NCBI RefSeq assembly: GCF_016908565.1
Contig: NZ_JAFBED010000008.1
Location: forward strand, 52,150-116,149
DNA: 64,000 nucleotides
DNA from: Sutcliffiella tianshenii
GTDB taxonomy: Bacteria > Bacillota > Bacilli > Bacillales > Bacillaceae_I
Direction: 5' to 3'
The translations under genes and the position numbers were made by a program. Below, one piece after another: positions 48,784 through 58,549 of this stretch. The notes below the pieces were generated by a model that was not told where the DNA came from, did not search any database, and was given only the letters and a program-made list of their open reading frames with translations. Position 1 is the first letter of the stretch. The number at the start of each line of letters is the position of its first letter.

Positions 48784-49551
48784 ATGAAAATCAAGGATAT
48801 ATGTGCATTGGTAACAGGTGGGGCATCAGGTCTTGGGGAAGCGACGGTAAGGAATATTGTCAGACAAGGTGGAAAAGCACTTATATTGGATCTTTCAGAA
48901 GAACGTGGCACGATGCTTGTGGAGGAGTTAGGAGACTCGGTCCTCTTCATCAAGACGGATGTGACCAATGAACAGGAAGTCAGAGAAGCATTGAACAAAG
49001 GTATAGAAAGGCTTGGTTTCATTAATGCTGTAGTCAATTGTGCGGGCATTGGCGTCGCTCAGAAAATCCTCGGCAGGAAGGGGACGCATCCACTCGATCA
49101 TTTTTCAAAAGTGATCAACATCAACTTGATAGGTTCATTCAATGTCATCCGCTTGGCTGCTGAAAGAATGGTGTTGAATGAACCAAATGAGGAAGGAGAA
49201 CGTGGAGTAATCATCAACACGGCTTCTGTTGCCGCATTTGATGGACAGATCGGACAGGCTGCCTATTCCGCTTCCAAAGGTGGCATTGTGGGTATGACTC
49301 TTCCGATTGCAAGAGAGCTTGCTTCATTCGGTGTAAGGGTGATGACGATAGCTCCTGGATTGTTCCATACACCGATGTTTGATTCACTGCCACAAGAAGC
49401 GCGGGACTCTTTAGGAAAGATGGTCCCGTTCCCGCCTCGGCTTGGCTATCCTCATGAGTATGCCCAGCTTGTTCAAAGCATCATGGAAAATCCAATGCTG
49501 AATGGTGACACAATCCGCCTGGACGGGGCAATCAGGATGCAGCCGAAATAA
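48784..49551 (+). CDS. HSD10-like 3-hydroxy(-2-methyl)acyl-CoA dehydrogenase (SDR)
   Basis: This 255-residue SDR has [21 protein letters not shown], the segment [20 protein letters not shown] and catalytic YSASKGG, ending [16 protein letters not shown]. The match to human HSD17B10 is unusually close as recalled, including [13 protein letters not shown] and the C-terminus. HSD10 oxidises 3-hydroxy-2-methylbutyryl-CoA and related 3-hydroxyacyl-CoAs with NAD. A sigma-54 promoter and UAS lie upstream and the cognate activator gene lies downstream, so it belongs to the acyl-CoA regulon at 51911-60172. TGGAGGG precedes the ATG. Confidence 0.88.
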   Translation: MKIKDICALVTGGASGLGEATVRNIVRQGGKALILDLSEERGTMLVEELGDSVLFIKTDVTNEQEVREALNKGIERLGFINAVVNCAGIGVAQKILGRKGTHPLDHFSKVININLIGSFNVIRLAAERMVLNEPNEEGERGVIINTASVAAFDGQIGQAAYSASKGGIVGMTLPIARELASFGVRVMTIAPGLFHTPMFDSLPQEARDSLGKMVPFPPRLGYPHEYAQLVQSIMENPMLNGDTIRLDGAIRMQPK

Positions 49552-49561
49552 TTTGCAGAAT

Positions 49562-49603
49562 AAAAGAGTGCGAATCTTTTTTATGGGATTCCCACTCTTT
49601 TTG
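49562..49603 (+). terminator. terminator of the HSD10-like gene
   Basis: AAAAGAGTG-GAATC and GATTC-CACTCTTTT form a stem (single mismatch) around a 10-base loop, separating this gene from the activator gene. Confidence 0.8.
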
Positions 49604-49673
49604 TTTCAATTTTCTAACAATTAAAAAGAAAATCCTTTACAATGGTAGTATCTGATGGAAAAGGGGATTAAGG

Positions 49674-51746
49674 ATGATTCCATTAAAAGATATGATAACA
49701 CCTGTACAGGATAGCACAACGATACATACTAGCTTGAAAGAAGCTTTGGAAATCATGAAACAAAATGGGTGGAACTTATTGCCCGTAACGGATGAAGGGG
49801 ATAAATTGGTAGGTGTTTTTACAAGGTCGAGCCTTTATCGAATGATAATGGATAAAAGGGACCTGGAGACATCGATCGAAGAATACATAAAGAAAAAGGT
49901 ATCGACGCTTCCGATCACGGCCACCTATGAAGAAGTAGAGGGGATTGTCCGGACAAGCAGGGTCGGTACAGGCGTTGTGGTGGATCACGGGGAGCGGGTA
50001 ATGGGGCTTTTCACAAAAACCGATATGGTATTAAGCCTCTTGAAAGCGACCAATACATTAAAGGAACAGCTTGAAACTGTCTTGACACATTCGACCATCG
50101 GGGTAATGATGACAGATGAGTTCGAGCGGGTCATCTATTCCAATGAGCGGGTATGCAAAATGTTGGGAATATCAACTTCAGAGCTTCATTCGGCTGAATT
50201 ATTGACGGTTTTACCCGAAATCGGACAAGCAATAAAACATACTGACACTATACAACCAATAAAGCTCGATCGGTTGAAAGCGGTGCTCACGATGATAAGT
50301 TATCAGAATGAACGAAATAGGGTGGGACATATTTTCCTGTTTCAGGATTTGTCGGAGGTAGAAAGCATTGCACAGGAGCTTGAATCAGTAAAAAGCTTGA
50401 AGCTGTCCCTTCAGACTGCCATCGATCATGCATACGATGGGATAATGATGACAGATGAAAAACAGTGCATACAGATGGTAAGTCCTTCTTTGTTGGAACT
50501 TTTCCAAATGGAACAGAAAAACATTCTTTTTAAAAAGGCGGATAACGTTTTTCCACAGTTTCAATTGTCGAAAGTTTATGAGAGCGAAACGGCAGAAGTC
50601 AGTGATTTCAAAGAGATCAATGGGATAAAATATATCGTTCATCGCATCCCGATATTGCAGGATGGCAAGGTGGTGGGTGCGATCGGGAAAATCATGTACC
50701 GGCAGCTGAATGAAGTCAGTGAGCTATTCAAAAAACTTCAGAAAGCCGAAAACAAAGCGAACTATTACCATTCCCAATATCAGAAGGCCGAGTCTGCCAA
50801 ATTCACTTGGGACCATATCATAAGCAAAGACCCCTATATGGAAAAGCTGAAGAAAAGTGCCGTGAAGGCTGCAAAGGGCCGGTCAACCATTCTGATCCGC
50901 GGGGAAAGTGGTACGGGGAAAGAATTGTTCGCTCATGCTGTCCACAACAGTTCAGCACGAAAAGAAGGAAAGTTTGTCGTAGTCAACTGCGCAGCAATCC
51001 CTGAAGACCTTTTGGAATCAGAGTTTTTTGGCTATGAAGATGGAGCTTTTACGGGTGCCAGGAATAAAGGGAAGGTAGGGAAGTTTGATCTTGCCAATGG
51101 AGGGACACTGTTTCTGGATGAAATAGGTGATATGTCTTTGAATCTCCAGGCAAAACTTCTGCGTGTACTACAGGAAAGGGAATTCTACCGGGTTGGAGGG
51201 ACCAAGAGGATTCAAGTGGACGTCAGGATTATAGCCGCTACCAATCGTAACCTGGAAGAGATGGTAAAAGAGGGGACATTCCGTGAGGATCTATATTATC
51301 GCTTGAATGTGATTTCATTTCATATCCCACCTCTCCGGGATAGAGTGGGCGATATTCATCTGTTGATCGGTAAAATGCTGACAGAATTGAATGCCGCATT
51401 AAATACCTCAATCACAGGCATGGAACCTCAAGCAAGTGCTATCCTTGAAACCTATCAATGGCCTGGTAATGTAAGAGAACTTCGCAATGTCCTGGAAAGG
51501 GCGATGACATTTGCGGAGCATGGAAGAGTCCAGCTTGAAGATCTGCCTGAATATATGGTGGGAGTGCGGCGTGAAAAATACATACCTACCTATTTGCCGG
51601 AAGAGAAAATGGCTGAAAGCGCAGAAAGGAACGCAATCGAAAATGCGTTGGAAAAGACAAAAGGAAATAAAGCCAAGGCTGCAAGGATTTTGGGGATAAG
51701 CAGATCTGGACTCTATGAAAAAATTAAAAAGTATCAGCTGATATAG
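49674..51746 (+). CDS. sigma-54-dependent activator (CBS-PAS-AAA+-Fis)
   Basis: This 690-residue enhancer-binding protein has, in order, a CBS pair (residues 1-120), a PAS domain (about 125-230), a second PAS (about 240-345) and a coiled linker. An AAA+ core follows (about 380-620) with Walker A GESGTGKE near 410, the sigma-54 contact loop GAFTGA near 457 and Walker B GGTLFLDEIGDM. A Fis-type helix-turn-helix (NKAKAARILGISRSGLYEKI) closes the protein. The CBS pair suggests sensing of an adenosyl or CoA-type ligand, and the PAS domains may bind an acyl metabolite. It most likely drives both sigma-54 promoters in this region. Confidence 0.92.
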   Translation: MIPLKDMITPVQDSTTIHTSLKEALEIMKQNGWNLLPVTDEGDKLVGVFTRSSLYRMIMDKRDLETSIEEYIKKKVSTLPITATYEEVEGIVRTSRVGTGVVVDHGERVMGLFTKTDMVLSLLKATNTLKEQLETVLTHSTIGVMMTDEFERVIYSNERVCKMLGISTSELHSAELLTVLPEIGQAIKHTDTIQPIKLDRLKAVLTMISYQNERNRVGHIFLFQDLSEVESIAQELESVKSLKLSLQTAIDHAYDGIMMTDEKQCIQMVSPSLLELFQMEQKNILFKKADNVFPQFQLSKVYESETAEVSDFKEINGIKYIVHRIPILQDGKVVGAIGKIMYRQLNEVSELFKKLQKAENKANYYHSQYQKAESAKFTWDHIISKDPYMEKLKKSAVKAAKGRSTILIRGESGTGKELFAHAVHNSSARKEGKFVVVNCAAIPEDLLESEFFGYEDGAFTGARNKGKVGKFDLANGGTLFLDEIGDMSLNLQAKLLRVLQEREFYRVGGTKRIQVDVRIIAATNRNLEEMVKEGTFREDLYYRLNVISFHIPPLRDRVGDIHLLIGKMLTELNAALNTSITGMEPQASAILETYQWPGNVRELRNVLERAMTFAEHGRVQLEDLPEYMVGVRREKYIPTYLPEEKMAESAERNAIENALEKTKGNKAKAARILGISRSGLYEKIKKYQLI

Positions 51747-51791
51747 TGAAAAAACGAGCAGTCCAATCCATTTACAGTGTCATGTCAGAAG

Positions 51792-51808
51792 TGTCCATTT
51801 AACGGACA
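51792..51808. promoter_or_regulatory. upstream activator site (UAS) palindrome 2
   Basis: TGTCCA-N5-CGGACA repeats the 17-bp geometry of UAS 1, extended to AGTGTCC and GGACACT arms. It lies 51 bases upstream of the second -24 box. It could also act as the activator gene's terminator, since T residues follow. Confidence 0.65.
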
Positions 51809-51858
51809 CTTTTTTAAATTATTGTTTTAAAAGGTAGATTTAACAACGTTTACTATAT

Positions 51859-51874
51859 TGGCACAATTATTGCA
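51859..51874 (+). promoter_or_regulatory. sigma-54 (-24/-12) promoter 2
   Basis: TGGCAC (51859-51864), five bases, then TTGCA (51870-51874) is a full consensus match, identical in its conserved parts to promoter 1. It lies 37 bases before the first acyl-CoA ligase gene, as promoter 1 does before its gene. Confidence 0.88.
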
Positions 51875-51910
51875 TCTAAACTTTTAACACCCATAAAAGG
51901 AGGATGAAAG

Positions 51911-53434
51911 ATGAACATTGGAATGTATCTATCGCAAAATGCAAGAAAGGTGCCTGATAAACTGGCGATAAGCTGTGAGGACAGGTCCTACACTTACGAC
52001 CATTTTAATCGCGAGGTAAACAGGCTGGCAAATGGATTACTGGATATGGGCCTTGCCCACGGGGACAAAATCGCTTTCATGATGAAGAATTCCGACCATT
52101 TTGTGTTCTCTTATTTTGCGGGAGCAAAAATAGGTGCTGTCATCGTACCGATGAATTTTCGATTAACTTCATCGGAAATAAGCTATATCCTCGGACAGTC
52201 GGAGGCGAAAGCTGTAATATGCGACAGCGAATTTGAAGGGGTAGTCCAGAAGGCGATGGAAGGTACTTCTGTTATGAAGGTGGTGGTCGTGGGAACACCA
52301 AAAATCGCTGAACATCGATCCTACCATGAAATCCTTTCTGAAAACGAATCGGATCCCGATGTTGCGGTCACAGAAACCGATGATCTGGAAATCCTCTATA
52401 CATCAGGAACGACAGGCCGCCCTAAAGGCGCATTATTCGATCATCGCCGAATATTCAATGTTGGCTTATCGATGATGATCAGTATGGGGATCAATCAACA
52501 AGAGCGTTTCCTACATATCGCCCCGCTGTTCCATTCAGCTCAGTTGAATCTTTTTCTTGTATCGGGAGTTGTACTTGGCGCAACCCATTATATTCACAGG
52601 GACTTCCATCCTGTGCATACCCTTCAGGCGATACAGGAGCATCGGATCACCCACTTCTTTGGCGTCCCGGCCATGTTCAACTTCCTGCTGCAGGTCCCTG
52701 ATGCTGACCGATATGATCTATCATCCATCAGACGATGCGGATATGGAGCTGCACCGATGGCACCGGAACTTGTAAAGAAGAGCATGAACCTTTTTAAAAA
52801 TGATCAATTCTACAATCTTTGCGGACTGACAGAAGCAGGACCAAATGGGATACTGCTGGATCCAAATGGCCATAAGAACCATCTGGGGAAAAACGGCAAG
52901 CCTTCATTCCTGACGGAAGCCAAGGTGGTCGATGAAGCGGGCCGGGAGATAGAACCTGGTGCTGTCGGTGAATTTATCCTTCGTGGCGAGTCGATCATGA
53001 AAGAATATTATCGAAAGCCAGAAGAAACGAAAGCGACGCTAAAAGATGGCTGGCTTTATACAGGAGATTTGGCCACAGTTGACGAAGAAGGTAATATCAC
53101 CTTGGTGGACCGCAAAAAAGATATGATCATCTCAGGCGGTGAAAATGTCTATTCCATTGAAGTCGAAGAAGTTCTCTATGAACACCCTCAGGTTTTGGAG
53201 GCGGCAATCATCGGACTCCCTGACGAGGTATGGGGTGAAGCGGTTTGTGCCGTTGTTGTCCCACATCAGGACCAGGTGGTGAACGAAGAGGAACTGAAGC
53301 AGTTCTGCCGCCAGAAGCTCGCTGGCTACAAGGTACCAAGAAGGATTTTTATCGAAGAGGCACTTCCCCGAAATGCATCCGGGAAAATACTGAAATATCA
53401 GCTGCGTCAGCAACTAAATAAAGTGAAGGCTTAG
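51911..53434 (+). CDS. acyl-CoA ligase (AMP-forming), first of three
   Basis: This 507-residue adenylate-forming enzyme has P-loop LYTSGTTGRPKGALF, GYGAAPM, the A5 region GLTEAG, the hinge DRKKDMIISGGENVYS and the catalytic Lys in NASGKILK. It activates a carboxylic acid to acyl-CoA via acyl-AMP. Chain length is not readable; the motifs fit the FadD/benzoate-CoA-ligase-like group. It opens the six-gene sigma-54 operon. AAAGGAGGA precedes the ATG. Confidence 0.88.
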   Translation: MNIGMYLSQNARKVPDKLAISCEDRSYTYDHFNREVNRLANGLLDMGLAHGDKIAFMMKNSDHFVFSYFAGAKIGAVIVPMNFRLTSSEISYILGQSEAKAVICDSEFEGVVQKAMEGTSVMKVVVVGTPKIAEHRSYHEILSENESDPDVAVTETDDLEILYTSGTTGRPKGALFDHRRIFNVGLSMMISMGINQQERFLHIAPLFHSAQLNLFLVSGVVLGATHYIHRDFHPVHTLQAIQEHRITHFFGVPAMFNFLLQVPDADRYDLSSIRRCGYGAAPMAPELVKKSMNLFKNDQFYNLCGLTEAGPNGILLDPNGHKNHLGKNGKPSFLTEAKVVDEAGREIEPGAVGEFILRGESIMKEYYRKPEETKATLKDGWLYTGDLATVDEEGNITLVDRKKDMIISGGENVYSIEVEEVLYEHPQVLEAAIIGLPDEVWGEAVCAVVVPHQDQVVNEEELKQFCRQKLAGYKVPRRIFIEEALPRNASGKILKYQLRQQLNKVKA

Positions 53435-53444
53435 AGGTGGTAAA

Positions 53445-54620
53445 ATGAAATCGCTTTCAATGAAAAAAGGAGTTTTGGAGCATCCATACTTGACGGAAGA
53501 GCATCATCAATTCCGAAAGTCATTAAGGAAGTTTTTGGAGAAGGAAGCGTATCCCTTTTATGAGGATTGGGAAGAAAACAGAATCATTCCCAGGTCTTTT
53601 TGGGAGAAGATGGGGGAACAGGGCTATCTATGCCCCGATATCGATGAAAAGTATGGAGGAAGTGAAACTGACTGGGGCTATTCGGTTGTTATCAACGAAG
53701 AGCTGGAACGGGTAGGTACGGGCTTGATCGGGATTGCGCTTCATAATGACATTGTTGTACCATATCTAACCTCATTTGGGACCGATGAGCAGAAGGACCG
53801 CTGGCTGCCCCATTGCGTTACTGGAAAAACCATTACTGCAATCGCGATGACAGAACCTGGAACGGGATCGGATCTTGCGAATATCAAGACAACAGCAAGG
53901 CTTGACGGTGACCACTACATTGTAAATGGTGCAAAGACCTTTATCACAAACGGCATCCATGCCGACCTGGTAATCGTGGCATGTAAGACGGATACGGAGA
54001 TCCAGCCAAAGCATAAAGGTGTGAGTCTTCTTGTCATCGAGAGGGGGCACCCGGGCTTCAGCAGGGGAAGGAAGCTGGATAAGGTGGGACTGCATTGTCA
54101 GGACACTGCAGAGTTATACTTTGAAGATTGCAAAGTGCCAAAAGAGAATCTCTTGGGTGAAGAAGGAAAAGGCTTTTTGTACTTGATGGATAAGCTGCAG
54201 CAGGAGCGCCTGCTTGTTGCAATCGGTGCCCAGGTTGCGTCTGAGGAGATGCTGCAGGACACGATTGACTATGTCAAAAGCAGGGAGGCATTCGGGAAGC
54301 AGATCAGCCAATTCCAGAACACTCAATTCAAGATAGCGGAAATGGCGACGGACGTCGAAATGGGCAGGGCGTTTCTCGATAAATTGATCGGGGAGCATAT
54401 GCAAGGTGAAAATGTAGTCACGAAAGTTTCCATGGCAAAGTGGAAGCTGACGGAGATCGCCCGCAATATCGCAACCCAATGCATGCAGCTGCATGGTGGA
54501 TATGGCTATATGGAAGAATACAAAATTGCAAGAAGATACCGTGATATTCCGGTCGCGAGCATCTATGCTGGGACAAATGACATCATGAAGACCATCATAG
54601 CAAAAAATCTGGGACTATAA
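53445..54620 (+). CDS. acyl-CoA dehydrogenase, long-chain/branched (LCAD) type
   Basis: This 391-residue flavoenzyme has the FAD/substrate segment IAMTEPGTGSDLANIKTTA and a C-terminal RYRDIPVASIYAGTNDIM. The usual catalytic Glu position (YEG) is Ala here. A Glu instead occurs in LLVAIGAQVASEEMLQ, where LCAD and isovaleryl-CoA dehydrogenase carry their base. That placement points to a long- or branched-chain enzyme rather than a short- or medium-chain one. It catalyses the first oxidation of an acyl-CoA, passing electrons to ETF. It follows the ligase by 10 bases. Confidence 0.88.
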   Translation: MKSLSMKKGVLEHPYLTEEHHQFRKSLRKFLEKEAYPFYEDWEENRIIPRSFWEKMGEQGYLCPDIDEKYGGSETDWGYSVVINEELERVGTGLIGIALHNDIVVPYLTSFGTDEQKDRWLPHCVTGKTITAIAMTEPGTGSDLANIKTTARLDGDHYIVNGAKTFITNGIHADLVIVACKTDTEIQPKHKGVSLLVIERGHPGFSRGRKLDKVGLHCQDTAELYFEDCKVPKENLLGEEGKGFLYLMDKLQQERLLVAIGAQVASEEMLQDTIDYVKSREAFGKQISQFQNTQFKIAEMATDVEMGRAFLDKLIGEHMQGENVVTKVSMAKWKLTEIARNIATQCMQLHGGYGYMEEYKIARRYRDIPVASIYAGTNDIMKTIIAKNLGL

Positions 54621-54639
54621 AGAAAGGAAGTTATGCAAC

Positions 54640-55791
54640 ATGAGAGAAGTCGTCATTGTCGAAGGGGTACGCTCCCCTGTAGGAAGAAGAAACGGACTTT
54701 TAAAAGATATGAGACCGGATGATCTGGCCGGCGAAGTTTTGAAGGAACTGGTTAACAGGGCAGGCATAGATGCAGGTATGGTAGAGGATGTTATTCTGGG
54801 CTGCGTCACACAATCCGGGGAACAGGCAGGTGATATTGCCAGGGTAGCTGCCTTGATTGCCGGTTTTCCGATCGAAGTGCCTGGCACCACCCTTGACCGC
54901 CAATGCGGGTCCAGTCAGCAGGCTGTTCATTTTGCCTCCCAGGCGATTTTGGCTGGGGACATGGATATCGTGATTGCAGGCGGTGTGGAGAATATGTCGC
55001 GTGTGCCGATGGGATCCAACTATCAGAAGGCACCATTCAGTGACAAGCTGACGGAACGCTACGAAATAATAAACCAGGGATTGTCGGCAGAAAGGATTGC
55101 CGAAAAATATGGTTTCACAAGGGAGGATTTGGACCGCTTTTCCTATGAGAGTCATCAGAAGGCATTGAAAGCACAGGCAGAGGGCTATTTTGAAAAGGAA
55201 ATCATGCCACTCGAAGTCAAACAGCCTGATGGGTCGACCACTGTCATAAGAGAGGATTCCGGTCCGAGGGCAGAGACTTCTGTCGAAGCTCTTGGAGCAT
55301 TGAGGACTGTATTCAAAGAGGATGGAGTGATCCATGCAGGCAATGCAAGTCAGATCAGTGACGGTGCTGCGGCACTTCTTCTCATGACAAAAGAAAAGGC
55401 TTTAGAGCTTGGATTGAAGCCCCGTTTCAAAGTCCATACAAGGGTAGTGGTCGGTTCGGACCCGACCTTGATGCTGACAGGCCCAATCCCTGCCACGAAA
55501 AAAGTTCTGGAGAAGTCCGGTCTATCGCTAGAAGATATCGACATTTTCGAAGTGAATGAGGCATTTGCGCCTGTTCCGTTGGCATGGCTGAAGGAGACAG
55601 GGGCAGATCCCTCTAAGCTGAACCCGAATGGAGGGGCGATAGCACTTGGTCATCCGCTTGGGGCTAGCGGGGCAAGGATCATGGTGAGCATGATGCATGA
55701 ACTCGAGCGGACTGGAGGAAGGTATGGGCTGCAGACGATGTGTGAAGGTCACGGGATGGCGAACGCGACAATTATTGAACGGTTAACCTAA
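54640..55791 (+). CDS. acetyl-CoA acyltransferase (thiolase)
   Basis: This 383-residue thiolase has the nucleophilic Cys in LDRQCGSSQQAV, the His in NGGAIALGHPLGASGAR and the second Cys in MCEGHGMAN, all intact. It cleaves 3-oxoacyl-CoA with CoA, releasing acetyl-CoA or propionyl-CoA from an alpha-methyl chain. Its place between the dehydrogenase and a second ligase fits a beta-oxidation operon. AAAGGAAG precedes the ATG. Confidence 0.9.
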   Translation: MREVVIVEGVRSPVGRRNGLLKDMRPDDLAGEVLKELVNRAGIDAGMVEDVILGCVTQSGEQAGDIARVAALIAGFPIEVPGTTLDRQCGSSQQAVHFASQAILAGDMDIVIAGGVENMSRVPMGSNYQKAPFSDKLTERYEIINQGLSAERIAEKYGFTREDLDRFSYESHQKALKAQAEGYFEKEIMPLEVKQPDGSTTVIREDSGPRAETSVEALGALRTVFKEDGVIHAGNASQISDGAAALLLMTKEKALELGLKPRFKVHTRVVVGSDPTLMLTGPIPATKKVLEKSGLSLEDIDIFEVNEAFAPVPLAWLKETGADPSKLNPNGGAIALGHPLGASGARIMVSMMHELERTGGRYGLQTMCEGHGMANATIIERLT

Positions 55792-55815
55792 ACTACGAGG
55801 TTCAGGAGGAGAAAG

Positions 55816-57390
55816 ATGTCTATTACCATAGGAAAAATCTTTGATCTTGCCGTACAGAAGTTTCCTGATAAAGAAGCGATATTTGATGTAAGGAAGAATG
55901 TCCGCCTAACCTATAAAGAATGGGATCATGAAGTGAACAAACTAGCCAATGCGTTTGTTCAGGCGGGTGTGAAAAAAGGGGACAGGGTATCCACTTTCCT
56001 TTTTAACACGGAAGAACTGGCTTCAACCATGCTCGCTTGTGCAAAAATCGGCGCTATCTTCAATCCAATCAATTTTCGGCTGGGAACAGAAGAGGTAGCT
56101 TATATTCTGGAGGATGCACAACCGAAGATCGTAGTGATGGAGCAGGCGCTTGATCATGTAATTTCCCAGATCGCCAATCGCTTTGGGGAGATCAGCTTCT
56201 GGAAAATTAACGGGGAACCGTCAAGCTATGCAGCAAGCTTTCAGGATAAGGTAGCTTCAGCTTCAGATCGAGTAGTGGATTCGGATGTCCTGGAAAGTGA
56301 TATCTATGCCATCATGTACACAAGCGGTACGACAGGAAGACCAAAGGGTGTCGTCCACCTTCATCGTGAAATGGCGGAGCAAAGCCTGATTGTGATAGCG
56401 GCAACCAGACTGGAAGCTTATGATGTTGGTCTGGTGACAGCACCGATGTTTCATTGTGCCGAGCTGCATTGTGCGGTGATTCCAAGAATTCATGTGGGGG
56501 CAAGCAATGTCATCCTACATCATTTTGAGCCGAAAAAAGTGCTGCAGCTGATTCAGGAGGAAAAGGTAACGAAGTTCTTTGCAGCACCGACAATGTGGAA
56601 TATGCTCCTTCAGGAAAACCTGAACGCCTATAATTTGGAGAGCCTGAAGCTTGGGTTATACGGGGCAGCACCAATGGCGCCTGCTCTTGTACGCGCCTGT
56701 CACGAGCAGTTGGGCATTTCACTTGTACAAGCTTATGGAATGACTGAAATGGGCCCTGCCATCACCTTTTTATCGGAAAAGGATCAGCTGACAAAGGCAG
56801 GCTCTGCCGGTCAGGCGTGCTTGAACCATGAAATCCGTATTGTAAGGCCGAATGAAAATGGCCCATCAGATCCCGATGACATGATGCCGGCAGGGGAAGC
56901 TGGGGAAATCATCGTAAAAGGACCTTGCATGATGAAAGGATACTTCAACAGGGAGGAAGCATCACAACACTCCATGCATAAAGGCTGGTATCACTCAGGG
57001 GATATCGGTTATCTCGATGAGGAAGGTTTTCTATGGGTAAAAGACAGAGTGGATGACATGATCATCAGCGGAGGGGAGAATATCTATCCCCGTGAGGTAG
57101 AGGATGTCCTTTATGAACATAAGGGAATACTCGATATCGCTGTAGTCGGTCTGCCTGATGACAGTTGGGGCGAAACCGTCACTGCGTTTGTCGTGAAAAA
57201 AGATCCTTCCCTGACTGAAGAGGAGTTGGATCAATGGTGTCAGAGCAGCGCAAGGCTCGCCCGATATAAGCGCCCAAGAAAATATATGTTTGTCGATGCG
57301 CTTCCCCGAAATGCGAGCGGGAAAATTCAGAAGTTTGTTCTGAGAAAACAGATGGAGGAAATCTACACGGGAGAGAAAGCTTCCACATGA
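55816..57390 (+). CDS. acyl-CoA ligase (AMP-forming), second of three
   Basis: This 524-residue enzyme has IMYTSGTTGRPKGVVH, GLYGAAPM, YGMTEMGP, DRVDDMIISGGENIYP and NASGKIQK with the catalytic lysine. It is similar in plan to the first ligase but clearly distinct in sequence, so it probably takes a different acid or chain length. GGAGGAG precedes the ATG. Its stop overlaps the start of the racemase-like gene (ATGA). Confidence 0.88.
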   Translation: MSITIGKIFDLAVQKFPDKEAIFDVRKNVRLTYKEWDHEVNKLANAFVQAGVKKGDRVSTFLFNTEELASTMLACAKIGAIFNPINFRLGTEEVAYILEDAQPKIVVMEQALDHVISQIANRFGEISFWKINGEPSSYAASFQDKVASASDRVVDSDVLESDIYAIMYTSGTTGRPKGVVHLHREMAEQSLIVIAATRLEAYDVGLVTAPMFHCAELHCAVIPRIHVGASNVILHHFEPKKVLQLIQEEKVTKFFAAPTMWNMLLQENLNAYNLESLKLGLYGAAPMAPALVRACHEQLGISLVQAYGMTEMGPAITFLSEKDQLTKAGSAGQACLNHEIRIVRPNENGPSDPDDMMPAGEAGEIIVKGPCMMKGYFNREEASQHSMHKGWYHSGDIGYLDEEGFLWVKDRVDDMIISGGENIYPREVEDVLYEHKGILDIAVVGLPDDSWGETVTAFVVKKDPSLTEEELDQWCQSSARLARYKRPRKYMFVDALPRNASGKIQKFVLRKQMEEIYTGEKAST

Positions 57391-58490
57391 TAGAGGGGAT
57401 GCTCGAAGGAATCAGAGTGATTGATTTTACCAACTACCTCCCGGGGCCTTTTGCCTCGCAACGATTGGCGGAGCTCGGAGCGGAAATCATCAAGATCGAG
57501 TCCGTGCAGGGTGATCCGGCCCGTCATACCGGTTTGAAAAGGGATGGGACAGGCATTGTCTATCTTGCAAACAACCGGGGGAAAAAGAGCATTTCGGTAG
57601 ATCTGAAAAAGGAAGGCTCCCTTGATGTGATTTTGGGCCTCATTGATAGTGCAGATGTTGTAATGGAAAGCTATCGGCCAGGTGTGATGGAAAAATTGGG
57701 GCTTGACTATGAATCTGTCAAAAAGAGAAACGAAAGAGTCGTTTATTGTTCCATAACTGGATACGGAGACAAGGGCGAATGGAGCAGTCTTGGCAGCCAT
57801 GATTTAAACTATATGGCGTTGAGCGGTGTATTAGCACAGTTGAAAGATAAAACAGGCAGACCCATTCATCCCTCCATCACCATAGCCGACTATTTTGGAA
57901 GTTTTGCTGCATGCGAACGCATACTGGCAGCGCTTCTATCAAAGATAAGGACCGGCAAAGGAAGCTATCATTGCATTTCCATCACAGATGTCATGGCCAC
58001 CATGATGGGAAATCATTTGGCAATCTATGAGGAGACAGGGGAGCCCTATGGAATTTCACAACTTAACGGGCAGATCCTCTGCTATGGAATCTATGAAACA
58101 ATGGATGGAAGATTTATCACCCTTGCGGCTTTGGAGGAGAAGTTCTGGATTAACTTTTGTAAAGCAATAGACAGACCCGATTGGAAAAACGCCCAATTCT
58201 CCTGTCAAAAAGAGAGCAACCCTGTTTATCGCGATCTGAATGAGCTTTTCCTAAGTAAATCATTTCAGGAGTGGATAGAATTTGGGAGACAGGTTGATTG
58301 CTGTCTGTCACCAGTTTTGGAAGTGGGGGAATTGGAAAACTTCCCTTATTTTCGGGATAAAGGAATGGTGCATAGGACAGAAGAAGGTCATCTTGAAGTG
58401 AGTATGCATGATGGTTCCGTAAAGGGTACAGGCAAGTCGCCAAGCCTAGGTGAGCATAATAGTCTGCTTGATTCACAGGTACGGCAATGA
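57387..58490 (+). CDS. CaiB/BaiF-family protein, probable alpha-methylacyl-CoA racemase
   Basis: This 367-residue family-III CoA-transferase-fold protein starts GIRVIDFTNYLPGPFAS. Three segments match the active site of alpha-methylacyl-CoA racemase (AMACR/MCR) rather than a CoA transferase: SHDLNYMALSGVL (His and Asp), TIADYFGSF (Asp) and AALEEKFW (Glu). AMACR interconverts (2R)- and (2S)-2-methylacyl-CoA so that the dehydrogenase can act. The neighbouring LCAD-type dehydrogenase, thiolase and HSD10-like gene support that role. A true CoA transferase is the alternative. Confidence 0.8.
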   Translation: MIEGMLEGIRVIDFTNYLPGPFASQRLAELGAEIIKIESVQGDPARHTGLKRDGTGIVYLANNRGKKSISVDLKKEGSLDVILGLIDSADVVMESYRPGVMEKLGLDYESVKKRNERVVYCSITGYGDKGEWSSLGSHDLNYMALSGVLAQLKDKTGRPIHPSITIADYFGSFAACERILAALLSKIRTGKGSYHCISITDVMATMMGNHLAIYEETGEPYGISQLNGQILCYGIYETMDGRFITLAALEEKFWINFCKAIDRPDWKNAQFSCQKESNPVYRDLNELFLSKSFQEWIEFGRQVDCCLSPVLEVGELENFPYFRDKGMVHRTEEGHLEVSMHDGSVKGTGKSPSLGEHNSLLDSQVRQ

Positions 58491-58549
58491 AAACCGGTTC
58501 AGAAAAACTGCAATCTATTAAAAAGTGAATGAGGAAGGGGTAATCCAAG

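Noticed and set aside
53445..54620. Acyl-CoA dehydrogenase thought inactive because the YEG catalytic Glu is replaced by YAG
   Set aside because: LCAD and isovaleryl-type enzymes carry the base on another helix, and a Glu pair is present in VASEEMLQ at that place.
54700..55335. 211-codon minus-strand ORF inside the thiolase gene
   Set aside because: It is antisense to a complete thiolase with all catalytic residues; typical shadow of a coding frame.
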